Under the pieces are notes generated by a model. That model was not told the DNA's origin, searched no databases, and saw only the letters and a list, made by a program, of their open reading frames with translations. 64,000 nucleotides of DNA from Nocardiopsis mwathae. Lineage in GTDB: Bacteria > Actinomycetota > Actinomycetes > Streptosporangiales > Streptosporangiaceae. The position numbers were made by a program, and so were the translations under genes. Shown piece by piece: positions 1 through 9,675 of the stretch; the stretch's first letter is position 1, and each line of letters begins with the position of its first letter. The stretch lies in the NCBI RefSeq assembly GCF_014201195.1, contig NZ_JACHDS010000001.1:4588001-4652000 (forward strand), written 5' to 3'.

Positions 1-730
1 CACCGGTCATCCCGCTGCACGTCAGCACGGGCGGCCGCCACTCCGCATGGACCGGTTGGAGCAGCCGCAGCGCACGCCCGAGCTCACGGGCGGCCTTGCG
101 GGCGTCGGCCTCGTGCGGGCCGTCGGCCTTGTTCACGGCCACGACGTCGACCAGCTCCAGCACCCCCTTCTTGATGCCCTGGAGCTGGTCGCCGGTACGG
201 GCCAGGGTGAGGAAGCAGAAGCAGTCGACCATCCCGGCGACGGTGACCTCGGACTGGCCGACACCGACCGTCTCCACCAGTACGACGTCGAACCCGGCGG
301 CCTCCATCAGGATCATGGTCTCGCGGGTGGCCCGCGCGACGCCGCCGAGAGTCCCGGCTGTGGGCGAGGGGCGCACGAACGCGTCCGGGTCGACCGCCAG
401 CCGCGCCATCCGCGTCTTGTCACCGAGGATGCTGCCGCCGGTCCGAGTGGAGGAAGGGTCCACCGCCAGCACGGCCACCCGGTGCCCCGCGCCGGTCAGC
501 CGGGTGCCGAGCGCGTCGATGAACGTCGACTTGCCCACGCCCGGCACGCCCGTGATGCCCACCCGGTGCGCCTTCCCGCTGTGCGGGAGCAGTTTCACCA
601 GCAGCTCCTGGGCCAGACCGGCGTGGTCGGCGCGGCGCGACTCCACCAGCGTGATCGCGCGGGCCAGGGTCGGCCGGTGCCCGGCGAGGACGCCCTCGGC
701 GTAGGCGTCGACGTCGATCCCGCGGCTCAT
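1..730 (-). CDS. meaB: MeaB, methylmalonyl-CoA mutase-associated GTPase (C-terminus cut by window edge)
   Basis: G3E-type P-loop GTPase that gates adenosylcobalamin loading and protects methylmalonyl-CoA mutase. About 243 N-terminal residues are visible on the minus strand; the rest lies beyond base 1. The frame contains Walker A GVPGVGKS at residues 61-68, then [11 protein letters not shown], then the switch-like segment ETVGVGQSE, all typical of MeaB/ArgK proteins. The ATG overlaps the mutB stop (ATGA), so translation is probably coupled and the stoichiometry fixed with the mutase. No SD is needed beyond that coupling. Family call is firm; only the missing C-terminal dimerisation part cannot be checked. 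Confidence 0.93.
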   Translation of the reverse strand, partial: MSRGIDVDAYAEGVLAGHRPTLARAITLVESRRADHAGLAQELLVKLLPHSGKAHRVGITGVPGVGKSTFIDALGTRLTGAGHRVAVLAVDPSSTRTGGSILGDKTRMARLAVDPDAFVRPSPTAGTLGGVARATRETMILMEAAGFDVVLVETVGVGQSEVTVAGMVDCFCFLTLARTGDQLQGIKKGVLELVDVVAVNKADGPHEADARKAARELGRALRLLQPVHAEWRPPVLTCSGMTG

Positions 731-2949
731 CCGCCGTGCCCGCCGTGGCCGAGGGACTCCTCCAACCGGTCCAGCAGACCCAGCGCCGCCTCCGCGATCA
801 CCGTTCCGGGCGGGAAGATCGCGGAGGCGCCCGCCGCGTACAGCGCGTCGAAGTCGGCCGGGGGGATGACCCCGCCGACGACGACCATGATGTCCTCGCG
901 GCCGTGCGCGGCCAGCTGCTCGCGCAGCGCGGGGACCAGCGTGAGGTGGCCCGCCGCCAGCGAGGAGACGCCGATGATGTGCACGTCGGCCTCGGCGGCC
1001 TGGGCGGCGACCTCCTCCGGCGTCTGGAACAGGGGGCCGACGTCGACGTCGAAGCCGAGGTCGGCGAAGGCCGTCGCGATGACCTTCTGGCCCCGGTCGT
1101 GCCCGTCCTGGCCCATCTTGGCGACGAGGATGCGGGGGCGGCGCCCCTCGTTCTCCTCGAATCGCGCGACCCGCTCGGCGATGGTCTCCATACTGTGGGC
1201 GGCCTCCGACGACGTTGCGGCCTCTTCGCGGTACACCCCCTGGATGGTACGGATCTGCCCGGAGTGGCGTCGGAACACCTTCTCCATGGCATCCGAGATC
1301 TCTCCGACGGTGGCCTTGGCGCGGGCGGCGTCGACGGCCGCGGCCAGCAGGTTGTTCTCCAGGGTGGCGCCGTTCGGCTCGGCGGCCGCGGCGGCGCTGA
1401 GGCGGTCGAGCGCGGCCCGCACGGCCTCATCGTCGCGCTCGGCGCGCAGCCGCCGCAGCTTCTCCAGCTGCTCGGCGCGCACCCGGGTGTTGTCGACCTT
1501 GAGGACGTCGATCTCGTCGGGGGTGTCGGGGAGGTACTTGTTGACGCCGATGACGGGCTGGCGGCCGGAGTCGATGCGCGCCTGGGTGCGGGCGGCCGCC
1601 TCCTCGATGCGCATCTTGGGGATGCCGGCGTCGATGGCGGCGGCCATACCCCCGGCCTCCCCGACCTCGCGGATGTGCGACCAGGCGCGCCGCGCGAGCT
1701 CGTAGGTGAGGCGTTCGACGTAGTGGCTGCCGCCCCACGGGTCGATGGCGCGGGTGGTGCCGGACTCCTGCTGCAGCACCAGCTGGGTGTTGCGGGCGAT
1801 GCGCGCGGAGAAGTCGGTGGGCAGCGCCAGCGCCTCGTCGAGCGCGTTGGTGTGCAGGGACTGGGTGTGGCCCTGGGTGGCGGCCATGGCCTCCACGCAG
1901 GTGCGCACGACGTTGTTGAACACGTCCTGCGCGGTCAGCGACCAGCCGGAGGTCTGGCAGTGCGTGCGCAGGGACAGCGACTTGGGGTTCTTCGGCCCGA
2001 AGGAGTCGACCAGCTCGGCCCAGAGCAGCCGCGCCGCGCGCAGCTTGGCCACCTCCATGAAGAAGTTCATCCCGATGGCCCAGAAGAACGACAGCCGCGG
2101 GGCGAACGCGTCGACGTCCAGCCCGGCCGTGCGCCCGGCCCGGATGTACTCCACGCCGTCGGCCAGGGTGTAGGCCAGTTCCAGGTCGGCCGTGGCCCCG
2201 GCCTCCTGCATGTGGTAGCCGGAGATGGAGATGGAGTTGAAGCGCGGCATCCTCTGCGAGGTGAACGCGAAGATGTCGGAGATGATCCGCATGGAGGGCT
2301 GCGGCGGGTAGATGTAGGTGTTGCGGACCATGAACTCCTTGAGGATGTCGTTCTGGATGGTCCCCGCCAGCTTCTCGGGCGGCACCCCCTGCTCCTCGGC
2401 CGCGACGATGTAGAGGGCCATGACCGGCAGCACCGCGCCGTTCATGGTCATCGAGACGGTCATCCGGTCCAGCGGGATGCCGTCGAAGAGCTGCCGCATG
2501 TCGTAGATGGAGTCGATGGCCACGCCCGCCATGCCCACGTCACCGGCCACGCGCGGGTGGTCGGAGTCGTAGCCGCGGTGGGTGGCCAGGTCGAAGGCGA
2601 CCGACAGGCCCTTCTGCCCGGCCGCGAGGTTGCGCCGGTAGAAGGCGTTGGACTCCTCGGCCGTGGAGAAGCCCGCGTACTGGCGGATGGTCCACGGCTG
2701 GTTGACGTACATCGTGGGATAGGGGCCGCGCAGGTAGGGCGCGATTCCGGGGTAGCCGCCGACGAAGCCGAGGCCGTCGCGGTCGGCCGGGGTGTAGAGC
2801 GGCTTCACCCCGATACCCTCGGGGGTCTCCCACACCAAGGCGTCGGGGCCCTTGCCCGTGGCGTCGGCCAGGGCCTGCGCCCATGTCTCGGCGTCGGCGC
2901 CGGAACCGTCGGGCGTCCCGGGCTCGACGCGGCTGAAGTCCGGAATCAT
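727..2949 (-). CDS. mutB: Methylmalonyl-CoA mutase large (catalytic, B12-binding) subunit
   Basis: Converts (R)-methylmalonyl-CoA to succinyl-CoA, the last step of propionyl-CoA assimilation. 740 residues from the ATG that overlaps the mutA stop (ATGA); a start eight codons upstream would run inside mutA and is less likely. N-terminal TIM barrel (about residues 40-550) contains the substrate-binding segment [14 protein letters not shown]. The C-terminal cobalamin domain has the DxHxxG motif (GQDGHDRG near residue 615) that supplies the lower axial His, followed by GVSSLAAGH. Length and order are those of the actinobacterial catalytic subunit. Middle gene of mutA-mutB-meaB. Confidence 0.96.
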   Translation of the reverse strand: MIPDFSRVEPGTPDGSGADAETWAQALADATGKGPDALVWETPEGIGVKPLYTPADRDGLGFVGGYPGIAPYLRGPYPTMYVNQPWTIRQYAGFSTAEESNAFYRRNLAAGQKGLSVAFDLATHRGYDSDHPRVAGDVGMAGVAIDSIYDMRQLFDGIPLDRMTVSMTMNGAVLPVMALYIVAAEEQGVPPEKLAGTIQNDILKEFMVRNTYIYPPQPSMRIISDIFAFTSQRMPRFNSISISGYHMQEAGATADLELAYTLADGVEYIRAGRTAGLDVDAFAPRLSFFWAIGMNFFMEVAKLRAARLLWAELVDSFGPKNPKSLSLRTHCQTSGWSLTAQDVFNNVVRTCVEAMAATQGHTQSLHTNALDEALALPTDFSARIARNTQLVLQQESGTTRAIDPWGGSHYVERLTYELARRAWSHIREVGEAGGMAAAIDAGIPKMRIEEAAARTQARIDSGRQPVIGVNKYLPDTPDEIDVLKVDNTRVRAEQLEKLRRLRAERDDEAVRAALDRLSAAAAAEPNGATLENNLLAAAVDAARAKATVGEISDAMEKVFRRHSGQIRTIQGVYREEAATSSEAAHSMETIAERVARFEENEGRRPRILVAKMGQDGHDRGQKVIATAFADLGFDVDVGPLFQTPEEVAAQAAEADVHIIGVSSLAAGHLTLVPALREQLAAHGREDIMVVVGGVIPPADFDALYAAGASAIFPPGTVIAEAALGLLDRLEESLGHGGHGG

Positions 2950-4895
2950 CGGCCCCCACCAACTTCCGTGCACGCCAGCGCGTCGTGCAGGTCCACCAAC
3001 AGGCTATGCGCGTCGCATCCGGCGAACAGGAACGCGTCCACGCCCGCCGCCGCGTAGCTTTCGTCGGGCTTCCCGGCGAGCAGCACCCGTTCGGCACCCG
3101 CCTCCTTCAGTGCGGCGGCCGCGCCCTCGGCCAGCTCGGCGTAGACCTTGTCGCTGGAGCACAGGCAGGCGATGCGCGCCCCGCTCTCGCGGAAGGCGGC
3201 CACGGTGTCGGCCACGTCGCCGCCGTCGGCGGCGACTTCGATGCCCCCGGCCTGCAGGAGGTTGGCGGCGAACGTGCTGCGGGCGGTGTGCGCGGCCACG
3301 GGTCCCAGCGCCGCGAGGAAGACCCTGGGCCGTCGGCCGGTGGCCGCGAGGCAGGCGTCGGAGCGGTCGCGCAGCGCCTCGAAGTCCTCGGCGTAGCGGT
3401 GGCGGGTCAGCGCGGTCGCGGACGTGGGCTCCGCGTCGACGCCGCCGGGTGGGGCGGGGCGCACCGGCCGCGGCTCGGTGAGGTCGGGAAACTCGCTGAC
3501 GCCGGTGATCGGGTCGCGGCGGTGGGCGATGTTGTCGCGGCGCCGCTGCCACACCTCGTCCACCCGCCGGGCGACCAGGCCGGAGGTGAGCGCGGCCACG
3601 ATGCCGCCCGCGGCCTCCAGTTCCTGGAAGAAGGACCAGCCGGCCGCGTACAGGTCGGCGGTGAGGCGCTCGACGAAGAAGGACCCTCCGGCGGGGTCGA
3701 TGACCCGGGCCAGGTGCGCCTCCTCCAGCAGCAGCGACTGGGTGTTGCGGGCGATGCGGCGGGCGAAGTCGTCGGGGAGGCCCAGCGCGGAGTCGAACGG
3801 GCGGACGGTCACCGCATCGGCGCCGCCGGTGCCCGCGCCGAAGCAGGCCAGGGTGGTGCGCAGCATGTTCACGTAGGGGTCGCGGCGGGTCATCATGGCC
3901 GCCGCCGTGACCGCGTGCTGGCGCATGCCGCGCTGCTCGGCGGGCAGCCCGCACACTTCGGTGACGCGGGCCCACATGGCACGTGCCGCGCGGAGCTTGG
4001 CGATGGTGGCGAACTGGTCGGCGGTGGCGGAGTAGCGGAACTCCAGTCGGGCCGCGGCGTCCTGAAGGTCGAGCCCGGCCTCGGTCAGGGCGCGCAGGTA
4101 GGCGACGCCGACCGCCATGGTCGCGCCGAGCTCCTGGGCGTCGGAGCCCCCGGCGTCCGTGTAGGGGGTGCCGTCGACGGTGATGAGCCGCAGCGCCGGG
4201 TGGCGGGCGGCGTACCCGGCCGCGGTGCGGGCCGCGGCCGCGGTCTCGGCTGCGGCGGAGGCGGAGTCGGCGGGGGTGCCGGTGCGGGCGATGCGGCCGA
4301 TCGGGTCGATGCCCAGAGAGCCGGTGACGGCGGTGTCGGGGATGTCGCGGTCGGACCAGGCGGTCAGGAGTGCGTCGGCCGCCGCCCGGTAGTCGGCCCC
4401 GGGCTCCAGGATGACGGGGGCCAGGTCCAGGTGGACGTCGGTGAGCGCTTCGGCGATGCCCGACGCGGGCACGCCGTGCTCCCCGGCGACCAGCCACAGC
4501 GAGGTGACGCCGTTCTCCAGGTCGGCCAGCACGGCCTTGCGGGCGGCGGCCGGGTCGGGGCCGAGGTGCTGCTGGCGGATGTCCCAGCCGGTGCCGACCG
4601 CGCCCTCGGGACGGCGGCCCCGGGTGAACGGCGCCAGCCCGGGGAACCCGGCCCCCCGCCCGGCGGCGCCGTCGTCCTCGTCCTCTTCGACGTAGAGCGG
4701 GCCGATGGTGAACCCGTCGTAGGTGGCGGAGGCCAGCGACTCCTCGGGGGCGTGTGCCGAGCGGTCGACGTCGACCCCGCTCTTGGCCAGCACTCCGGCC
4801 ACCAGCTCGCGCCACCGCTCTCGCGTGGCGGCGGGGAATCCGGCGCCCAGGGCGGGGCCCTCCGGGCCCGCGGCCCCACTCTCCGGCATGTTCAT
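2946..4895 (-). CDS. mutA: Methylmalonyl-CoA mutase small subunit
   Basis: Non-catalytic partner of MutB in the heterodimer. 649 residues from the chosen start (MNMPESG); the open frame continues upstream but that part is Arg/Pro shadow sequence. It keeps the mutase barrel (e.g. [12 protein letters not shown]) but in the C-terminal flavodoxin-like domain the cobalamin motif DxHxxG is replaced by LGPVAAHTA, as expected for a subunit that does not bind B12. No convincing SD precedes the ATG; a TACGAT hexamer eight bases upstream raises the possibility of a leaderless transcript (weak inference). An alternative ATG lies two codons in. First gene of the operon. Confidence 0.93.
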   Translation of the reverse strand: MNMPESGAAGPEGPALGAGFPAATRERWRELVAGVLAKSGVDVDRSAHAPEESLASATYDGFTIGPLYVEEDEDDGAAGRGAGFPGLAPFTRGRRPEGAVGTGWDIRQQHLGPDPAAARKAVLADLENGVTSLWLVAGEHGVPASGIAEALTDVHLDLAPVILEPGADYRAAADALLTAWSDRDIPDTAVTGSLGIDPIGRIARTGTPADSASAAAETAAAARTAAGYAARHPALRLITVDGTPYTDAGGSDAQELGATMAVGVAYLRALTEAGLDLQDAAARLEFRYSATADQFATIAKLRAARAMWARVTEVCGLPAEQRGMRQHAVTAAAMMTRRDPYVNMLRTTLACFGAGTGGADAVTVRPFDSALGLPDDFARRIARNTQSLLLEEAHLARVIDPAGGSFFVERLTADLYAAGWSFFQELEAAGGIVAALTSGLVARRVDEVWQRRRDNIAHRRDPITGVSEFPDLTEPRPVRPAPPGGVDAEPTSATALTRHRYAEDFEALRDRSDACLAATGRRPRVFLAALGPVAAHTARSTFAANLLQAGGIEVAADGGDVADTVAAFRESGARIACLCSSDKVYAELAEGAAAALKEAGAERVLLAGKPDESYAAAGVDAFLFAGCDAHSLLVDLHDALACTEVGGGR

Positions 4896-5026
4896 ACTTT
4901 GAGATCGTAGAGAACCGGTCATCGGATCCGCAGCAGCGGGGCACCGGGAAATGTGATCCGCGCCGCCCCTGCCCACCCCTACTCGGCCGTTTCCGCAGCT
5001 AACTCCGGTGCGCCGCGGTCCGGGTG

Positions 5027-6595
5027 TCAGTCGTCGCCGTCCCGGGGCGGGGGCGGTGATCCGTCCGGGCCGCCATCGGCCGGGGCGAAGACGAAGCGCT
5101 GGCGGTCCTGGACGACGATGGCGTGGCCGTCGTCGGTGACGGCCTCGACGTAGGCGTCGAGGTCCTCGGCGACGGTCCGCTTCGTCACGGCGTCGAGGAC
5201 CACCTGGGTGCCCCCGGCCTGGCCGCGGGCGTCGCCGTAGATGTGGCCGTCGAGGGCGAACGCCGGGGAGATGGAGCGTTCGGCGCCGTCGGCGAACTCC
5301 CAGCGGATCTCGCCGGTGAGCAGGTCGACCGCGATCATCGGGGTCGCGCCGCTGTCCTGCGGCAGCAGCAGGGTGCCGGTCGCGGCGTCGTGGACGGTGC
5401 CGGGGAGGTGCCCCGATGCGAAGTCGCGGCCGCCGGGGTTGGCGCCGGGCTCGGTGCGGGTCCACAGGACGTCACCGTCGTGCAGGTCGTGCAAGGAGAG
5501 GACCGAGCGGGCGTCGGGCAGCCACCAGCGGACCAGCACGGTCTCGCGGGGAGCGGCGGCCTTGCCGTCCTCGGCCTCGTCGGCGCCACCGCTTCCGCCC
5601 CTGTCCCCGGCCCCGCCACCGCCGTCCCCGTCGGCACCGTCCCCGTCGGCACCGCGTCGGTCCTGGTCGGTGTCGGGGCTCGGGGTCCCGTCCGTGTCGT
5701 CGGCCGGGGTGTCCGCGGCGTCCGGGTCCTCGGGCAGCGGGTAGAACCCGACGAGCCGAGGGCGGGGGCGGGGCACCGCGGTCGAGCGGCCGAGTTCGGC
5801 GTCGTCACCGGCCATGCCCCACAGCAGGTCTCCGGAGGCGGCACCGGTGCCGCCTCCGCCGATGCCACGGGCCTGCAGAGCGCCGGTGCCGTCGTCGAGC
5901 AGCAGCACGTCACCGTGGGCGCCCACGGGCACGCCGAACCGGTCGGGGTCGGCCTCGACGTCGGCACCGTCGTCGACGGCGCCCGAACCGCCGTCGTCCG
6001 GCTCGGCGAAGGCAAAGGTCCACAGTTCGTCGCCCTCGGTGTCCAGAACGGTGAAGCGCCCGTAGGGGTCGGCGGCGGTCCACTCCACCGGACGCCGCAC
6101 CACCACGCCGCCGACGAACACCTCGCGCGGATCCGCGCCGCTCCAGACGGTGGTGCCGGTGTCGTCGACGACCGCGGTCGCGTCGCGCTCGGCGGCGGCC
6201 AGGAACAGCACGGGCGAGCCGTCGCGCGCGGCGCCGAAGCCGTCGATACGCCGGTCCCCCTCCCACAGCGCCGCACCGTCGGCTGGGCGCTGCAGGGCGT
6301 GCTTCTCCTCGCTGTTGGAGCTGATCAGGAAGGCGTCGCCGAGCGCTTCGATGCGCACGCCCATCTCGTCGTCGAGGATCTCGGGGGTTGCGGCTCCAGG
6401 GCCGTGCAGGTAGCGGATCGGCTCGCCGGCCAGACCGGGCGGGGGATCACCCGTGAAGGCGGTGGGCAGCGGGCGGGGCGACCGCTCCTCGGGGGGCGGG
6501 ACGGGCTCGTCCGGCGTGCAGGCGGCGGTGGCCATGAGCAGAAAGGCACCGGTGGCCAGGGCCATCGATGCCCGTGCCCGCCACCAGGTGCGCAT
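5027..6595 (-). CDS. Secreted lipoprotein with PQQ-like beta-propeller repeats
   Basis: 522 residues. The N-terminus has basic residues, a hydrophobic stretch and TAAC, a signal peptide II lipobox-like end with Cys26. The rest alternates short strands with tryptophan-containing blade motifs such as GTTVWSGAD, GDELWTFAF, GDVLWTRTE and GEIRWEFAD, the pattern of PQQ/WD40-like propellers that act as extracellular binding scaffolds. A Gly/Asp low-complexity stretch with GADGDGADGDGG interrupts the propeller around residues 305-345. Same strand as mutA, 131 bp upstream; a functional link to the mutase is not indicated. Specific ligand unknown. Confidence 0.7.
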   Translation of the reverse strand: MRTWWRARASMALATGAFLLMATAACTPDEPVPPPEERSPRPLPTAFTGDPPPGLAGEPIRYLHGPGAATPEILDDEMGVRIEALGDAFLISSNSEEKHALQRPADGAALWEGDRRIDGFGAARDGSPVLFLAAAERDATAVVDDTGTTVWSGADPREVFVGGVVVRRPVEWTAADPYGRFTVLDTEGDELWTFAFAEPDDGGSGAVDDGADVEADPDRFGVPVGAHGDVLLLDDGTGALQARGIGGGGTGAASGDLLWGMAGDDAELGRSTAVPRPRPRLVGFYPLPEDPDAADTPADDTDGTPSPDTDQDRRGADGDGADGDGGGGAGDRGGSGGADEAEDGKAAAPRETVLVRWWLPDARSVLSLHDLHDGDVLWTRTEPGANPGGRDFASGHLPGTVHDAATGTLLLPQDSGATPMIAVDLLTGEIRWEFADGAERSISPAFALDGHIYGDARGQAGGTQVVLDAVTKRTVAEDLDAYVEAVTDDGHAIVVQDRQRFVFAPADGGPDGSPPPPRDGDD

Positions 6596-6734
6596 GGCCG
6601 CTCACTCCCTCGGACTTCGCCGCCTCCCCGCAAATCCTAGAACGCGCCGACCGCCCCGCATACGGCTGTCATGCCCCGGCGATGCCCCGAGCACGACCCG
6701 CGGTCCGCGCCGTTCCGGGACGTGCCGGCGCCGG

Positions 6735-7367
6735 TCACGCCTCCGGCCCCGGCTCGACCTCGATCGTGGTGGTGCCCTGGACCTCGCACAGCGCCTGCCC
6801 GCCGGTGGCCTCGGCCAACCAGGCCTCGAATTCGGGCAGGTCATCCACTGCGAGCGCGACGTCGATCTGCACGTCGGTGCCGTACTCGACGCCGCGCACG
6901 TGGTGGCGGGAGTCGCGCAGGTCGCTCTCCAGCCGCCCGGCCTGCAGGTAGTCGACGATCACCGCCACCACCGGCAGGGTGCGCCGTTCCAGCACCCCGA
7001 ACTCGTCGACGGCGGCGGACACGGCGCCGCCGTAGGCGCGGATCAGGCCACCCGCCCCGAGTTTGGTGCCGCCGAAATAGCGGGTCACCACGGCCGCGGT
7101 GTCGGTGAGCCCGCGGTGCCGCAGCACTTCCAGCATGGGCACCCCGGCGGTCCCCGACGGCTCCCCGTCGTCGCTCGACCGCTGCACCCCGCCGTCGGGG
7201 CCGACCACATAGGCGGTGCAGTTGTGCGTGGCGCCCCAGTGCTCCTTGCGCCGCTCGGCGATGAACGCACGCGCCTCGTCCTCATCGGCCACCCGCGCCA
7301 GCGCGCAGATGAACCGCGACTTCCTGATCTCGACCTCGTGCTCGCCGCCGCGTTTGATGGTTCTCAT
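6735..7367 (-). CDS. YigZ/IMPACT family protein
   Basis: 210 residues from MRTIKRGGEHEVEIRKSRF, the usual opening of the family; the open frame extends much further upstream but only as a shadow of the genes on the other strand. UPF0029 core: EHWGATHNCTAYVVG, DDGEPSGTAGVPMLEVL and TRYFGGTKLGAGGLIRAYG are all conserved. The C-terminal part (about residues 140-205) corresponds to the DUF1949 ferredoxin-like domain. The eukaryotic homologue IMPACT regulates GCN2; bacterial function is unsettled, with ribosome or stress links suggested. Divergent from the HTH regulator. Confidence 0.9.
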   Translation of the reverse strand: MRTIKRGGEHEVEIRKSRFICALARVADEDEARAFIAERRKEHWGATHNCTAYVVGPDGGVQRSSDDGEPSGTAGVPMLEVLRHRGLTDTAAVVTRYFGGTKLGAGGLIRAYGGAVSAAVDEFGVLERRTLPVVAVIVDYLQAGRLESDLRDSRHHVRGVEYGTDVQIDVALAVDDLPEFEAWLAEATGGQALCEVQGTTTIEVEPGPEA

Positions 7368-7520
7368 CGTCGCTTCGATCGTACGCGCCGCCCCACCCCG
7401 CCCCCGACCGGTGGCTGCCGCACGCCGCAGGCCGTCGGCGGCGCCGCACTCGGGCGTGCTCCGGTGGAGCCGGGCGGAGGGTGACGGAGTCCTGCCGTGG
7501 GGTGGCACCAGAATGGGGGC

Positions 7521-8207
7521 ATGACCGAATCCGGGATCGACGCCGTGGGTGTGCTGGCCGATCCGCTGCGGCGGCGGCTGTATGAGTTCGTGGTGGACAG
7601 CGGCGGCGAGGTGAGTCGCGCCGAGGCGGCGCAGGCCGTGGGGGCGCAGCGGACGCTCGTGGCGTTCCACCTGGACAAGTTGGCCGCGGCCGGGCTGCTG
7701 GACGTGGCCCGGCGGAAGCTGTCGGGGCGCGACGGGCCCGGGTCGGGGCGGCCGGCGAAGCTGTACCGGCGGGCCGACCGGCAGCTCAGCGTTCAGCTGC
7801 CGCCCCGCGATTACGAGACCGCGGCGCGTGTGCTCGCCGAGGCGGTGCAGGCGCACGGGGCCGAGGAGGCACTGCACGCCGCGGCGCACGAGGAGGGGGT
7901 GCGGCGCGGGGCCGAACTCCGGTCGGCGGACGGCGGATCCGGCGCGCTGCCCCTGGGCGACCTCACTCGGCGGTTGGAACGGCTGGGCTACGAGCCGACG
8001 CCGGATCCCGACGACGCGGAGGCGGTGCGGCTGCGCAACTGCCCGTTCCACACCCTCGCCCTGGACTTCCCGCCGCTGGCCTGCGGAATGAACCTGGAGC
8101 TGCTGCGCGGCCTGCTGGAGGGGGCGGGGGCGGAGGGGTACACCGCGCGGATGGCCCCGCTGCGGGAGGGGTGCTGTGTCCGGATTTCTAAAAATAAATC
8201 TCATTGA
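7521..8207 (+). CDS. Winged-helix regulator with C-terminal cysteine cluster (SufR-like/COG2345)
   Basis: 228 residues from the ATG giving MTESGIDAVG. N-terminal winged helix (residues 10-75) reads LADPLRRRLYEFV, then AQAVGAQRTLVAFHLDKLAAAGLL, an ArsR/DeoR-like HTH. The C-terminal half carries RNCPFHTL, a second Cys 13 residues later in PLACGMNLELLRGLLEG, then the CC near the end, the spacing seen in regulators proposed to sense Fe-S clusters, metals or oxidants. It lies 33 bp upstream of the DUF3291 gene on the same strand and probably controls it. Cofactor binding is inference. The last codons (ISKNKSH) run into an A/T-rich patch unlike the gene body. Confidence 0.78.
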   Translation: MTESGIDAVGVLADPLRRRLYEFVVDSGGEVSRAEAAQAVGAQRTLVAFHLDKLAAAGLLDVARRKLSGRDGPGSGRPAKLYRRADRQLSVQLPPRDYETAARVLAEAVQAHGAEEALHAAAHEEGVRRGAELRSADGGSGALPLGDLTRRLERLGYEPTPDPDDAEAVRLRNCPFHTLALDFPPLACGMNLELLRGLLEGAGAEGYTARMAPLREGCCVRISKNKSH

Positions 8208-8233
8208 CTTAGAAGCTCCGCGCCCGCCATGCT
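8204..8233 (+). promoter_or_regulatory. Candidate promoter of the DUF3291 gene
   Basis: TTGACT overlaps the stop of the upstream regulator, and CATGCT follows after 18 bp. The -10 match is poor, the -35 good. Transcription would start right at the ATG. The A/T-rich run just upstream (AAAAATAAATC) could be the regulator's operator. Confidence 0.35.
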
Positions 8234-8240
8234 GAACGTC

Positions 8241-8726
8241 ATGTCCGACCACCATCTCGCCCAACTGAACGTGGGCATCCTCAACGCCCCCCTCGACGAT
8301 GCCTCCATGGCGGGGTTCGCCGACGGCCTCGCCCCCGTCAACGCCCTGGCCGACGCCAGCCCCGGGTTCGTCTGGCGCTACACCGACGAGGGCAGCGACG
8401 ACGCCACCGCGGCCCGCCCCTTCGGCGACGACCTCCTCGTCAACCTCTCGGTGTGGGAGTCGCCGGAGGCGCTGTGGGACTTCACCTACCGCAGCGACCA
8501 CATCGACTTCCTCCGCCGCAGGCGGGAGTGGTTCCAGCACATCCGCGAGGCCACATCGGTGTTGTGGTGGGTCCCCGCCGGGCACATCCCGACGCTGGAG
8601 GAGGCGGGCGAGCGGCTGGGGCTGCTGCGCCGCCACGGCCCCACCGCCGAGGCGTTCACACTCAAGGACTCCTTCGGCCCGCCCGAAACACCGGCGTCTT
8701 CCACAACCGGCACCACTCGCCTGTGA
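8241..8726 (+). CDS. DUF3291 family protein
   Basis: 161 residues from MSDHHLAQLNVG. The family signature is clear: HLAQLNVG at the N-terminus, PGFVWRY, LLVNLSVWES and YRSDHIDFLRRRREWF, ending in VLWWVPAGHIPTLEEA. DUF3291 proteins are dimeric alpha-beta-barrel folds related to antibiotic-biosynthesis monooxygenases; no reaction is established. An in-frame ATG exists four codons upstream. TTGACT overlapping the regulator stop, with CATGCT 18 bp downstream, would place a transcript start at the ATG (leaderless), which favours the chosen start. Pairing with the Cys-rich HTH regulator suggests a redox- or metal-responsive unit (inference). Confidence 0.8.
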   Translation: MSDHHLAQLNVGILNAPLDDASMAGFADGLAPVNALADASPGFVWRYTDEGSDDATAARPFGDDLLVNLSVWESPEALWDFTYRSDHIDFLRRRREWFQHIREATSVLWWVPAGHIPTLEEAGERLGLLRRHGPTAEAFTLKDSFGPPETPASSTTGTTRL

Positions 8727-8794
8727 GACGGCGGACACATTCGGTAGCGTCTCTTGCGCAGTCCAGCACGCCGACTTGAACCGAGGAGTCACCC

Positions 8795-9430
8795 GTGCCC
8801 ATGACCCGCACCCTTGTCGGAGCCGCACTGTTCTCACTGCTGCTCACCGGCTGCGGACCGACCGCACCCAACGACGACGACACCACCGACAACGGCGACG
8901 ACGCCGTCGAGACCCCGGCCGACGGCGGCCAGGAGGCGATGGAACCGATCCAGGTCTCCGGCTCCTGGGAGCCCTACGCGGCGGACGCCACCGCCGTCAC
9001 CTACGACGAGGCGGTCCCCGAAGGGGGCACGGTCGACGTCGACATCCGGTCGGAGGGCCCCGAGGGCACACGCGTCACCCTCAAGGCGACCGGCCTGGAG
9101 CCCGACCGCGACTACGGGGCCCACGTCCACACCAGGCCCTGCGGCGAGGAGCCCGGCGACTCCGGGCCGCACTACCAGGACGAGGTCGACCCGGCGGCGA
9201 CGGACGAGGAGCCGTCCACCGACCCCGCCTTCGCCAACCCCGACAACGAGTTCTGGCTCGACTTCACCACCGACGACGAGGGCGCCGGCGAGGCCACGGC
9301 GACCGTCGACTTCCGGGTGCGCCCGGGCGAGGCGAACTCGGTGGTGATCCACGAGGAGCACACCAAGACCGAGCACGGCGAGGCCGGCACGGCCGGGGAC
9401 CGGCTGGGCTGCGTGAACGTGCCGATGTAG
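8795..9430 (+). CDS. Superoxide-dismutase-like lipoprotein (Cu site kept, Zn site degenerate)
   Basis: 211 residues; GTG start chosen because GAGGAG lies six bases upstream, with ATG two codons further as alternative. Signal peptide with lipobox LLTGC, then an acidic linker. The PF00080-like domain shows GAHVHTRPCG (Cu ligand pair HxH), GPHYQDE, and VVIHEEHTKTEHGEAG with a terminal GDRLGCVNV (Cys for the conserved disulfide). In classical SodC the segment HVGDLGN provides Zn ligands; here the equivalent is NEFWLDFTTDDEG, without His. That suggests a Cu-only or catalytically altered dismutase on the outer face of the membrane. Followed by a strong hairpin. Confidence 0.75.
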   Translation: MPMTRTLVGAALFSLLLTGCGPTAPNDDDTTDNGDDAVETPADGGQEAMEPIQVSGSWEPYAADATAVTYDEAVPEGGTVDVDIRSEGPEGTRVTLKATGLEPDRDYGAHVHTRPCGEEPGDSGPHYQDEVDPAATDEEPSTDPAFANPDNEFWLDFTTDDEGAGEATATVDFRVRPGEANSVVIHEEHTKTEHGEAGTAGDRLGCVNVPM

Positions 9431-9450
9431 CGCGTCGGCGCCCACAAGCT

Positions 9451-9481
9451 GGGTGCGGGCGGTGCCCGACCGCCCGCACCC
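9451..9481 (+). terminator. Hairpin terminator after the SOD-like gene
   Basis: Perfect 13-bp stem GGGTGCGGGCGGT / ACCGCCCGCACCC with a 5-nt loop, 20 bases after the stop. No U-tract, usual for high-GC actinobacteria. Confidence 0.7.
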
Positions 9482-9507
9482 CTCCCTCCTCAGCCTGCTG
9501 CCCGACA

Positions 9508-9530
9508 TCCTCCGGCGCGGCGCCGGAGGA
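9508..9530. repeat. 23-bp palindrome in the convergent intergenic region
   Basis: TCCTCCGGCGC, one central base, then GCGCCGGAGGA. It lies between two other perfect hairpins and may add to transcription termination; no protein-binding role is evident. Confidence 0.5.
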
Positions 9531-9626
9531 CAGGCCGCCACCGGGTCGGCGCCCGAGGCGGCGCCCGCCTCGGCCCACCCCGCGGACACGGCCGCGGAGC
9601 ACGCGTCCTGCCCCGGCACCCGCTGA

Positions 9627-9663
9627 ACGGCGGGGCGGGGGCCGTCCTCCCCCGCCCCGCCGT
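9627..9663. terminator. Hairpin terminator between SOD-like gene and yidC
   Basis: Perfect 15-bp stem ACGGCGGGGCGGGGG / CCCCCGCCCCGCCGT with a 7-nt loop, ending 12 bases past the yidC stop. It can serve the minus-strand yidC operon and block convergent transcription. Confidence 0.75.
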
Positions 9664-9675
9664 CATCCACCGGCG

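Noticed and set aside
47-1705. Long plus-strand open frame over meaB/mutB
   Set aside because: Arg/Pro/Gly-rich antisense of well-conserved mutase genes; no family resemblance or SD.
9453-9626. 57-codon frame (GTG) between two hairpins after the SOD-like gene
   Set aside because: Ends plausibly but starts inside a terminator stem and has no SD; no recognised sequence.
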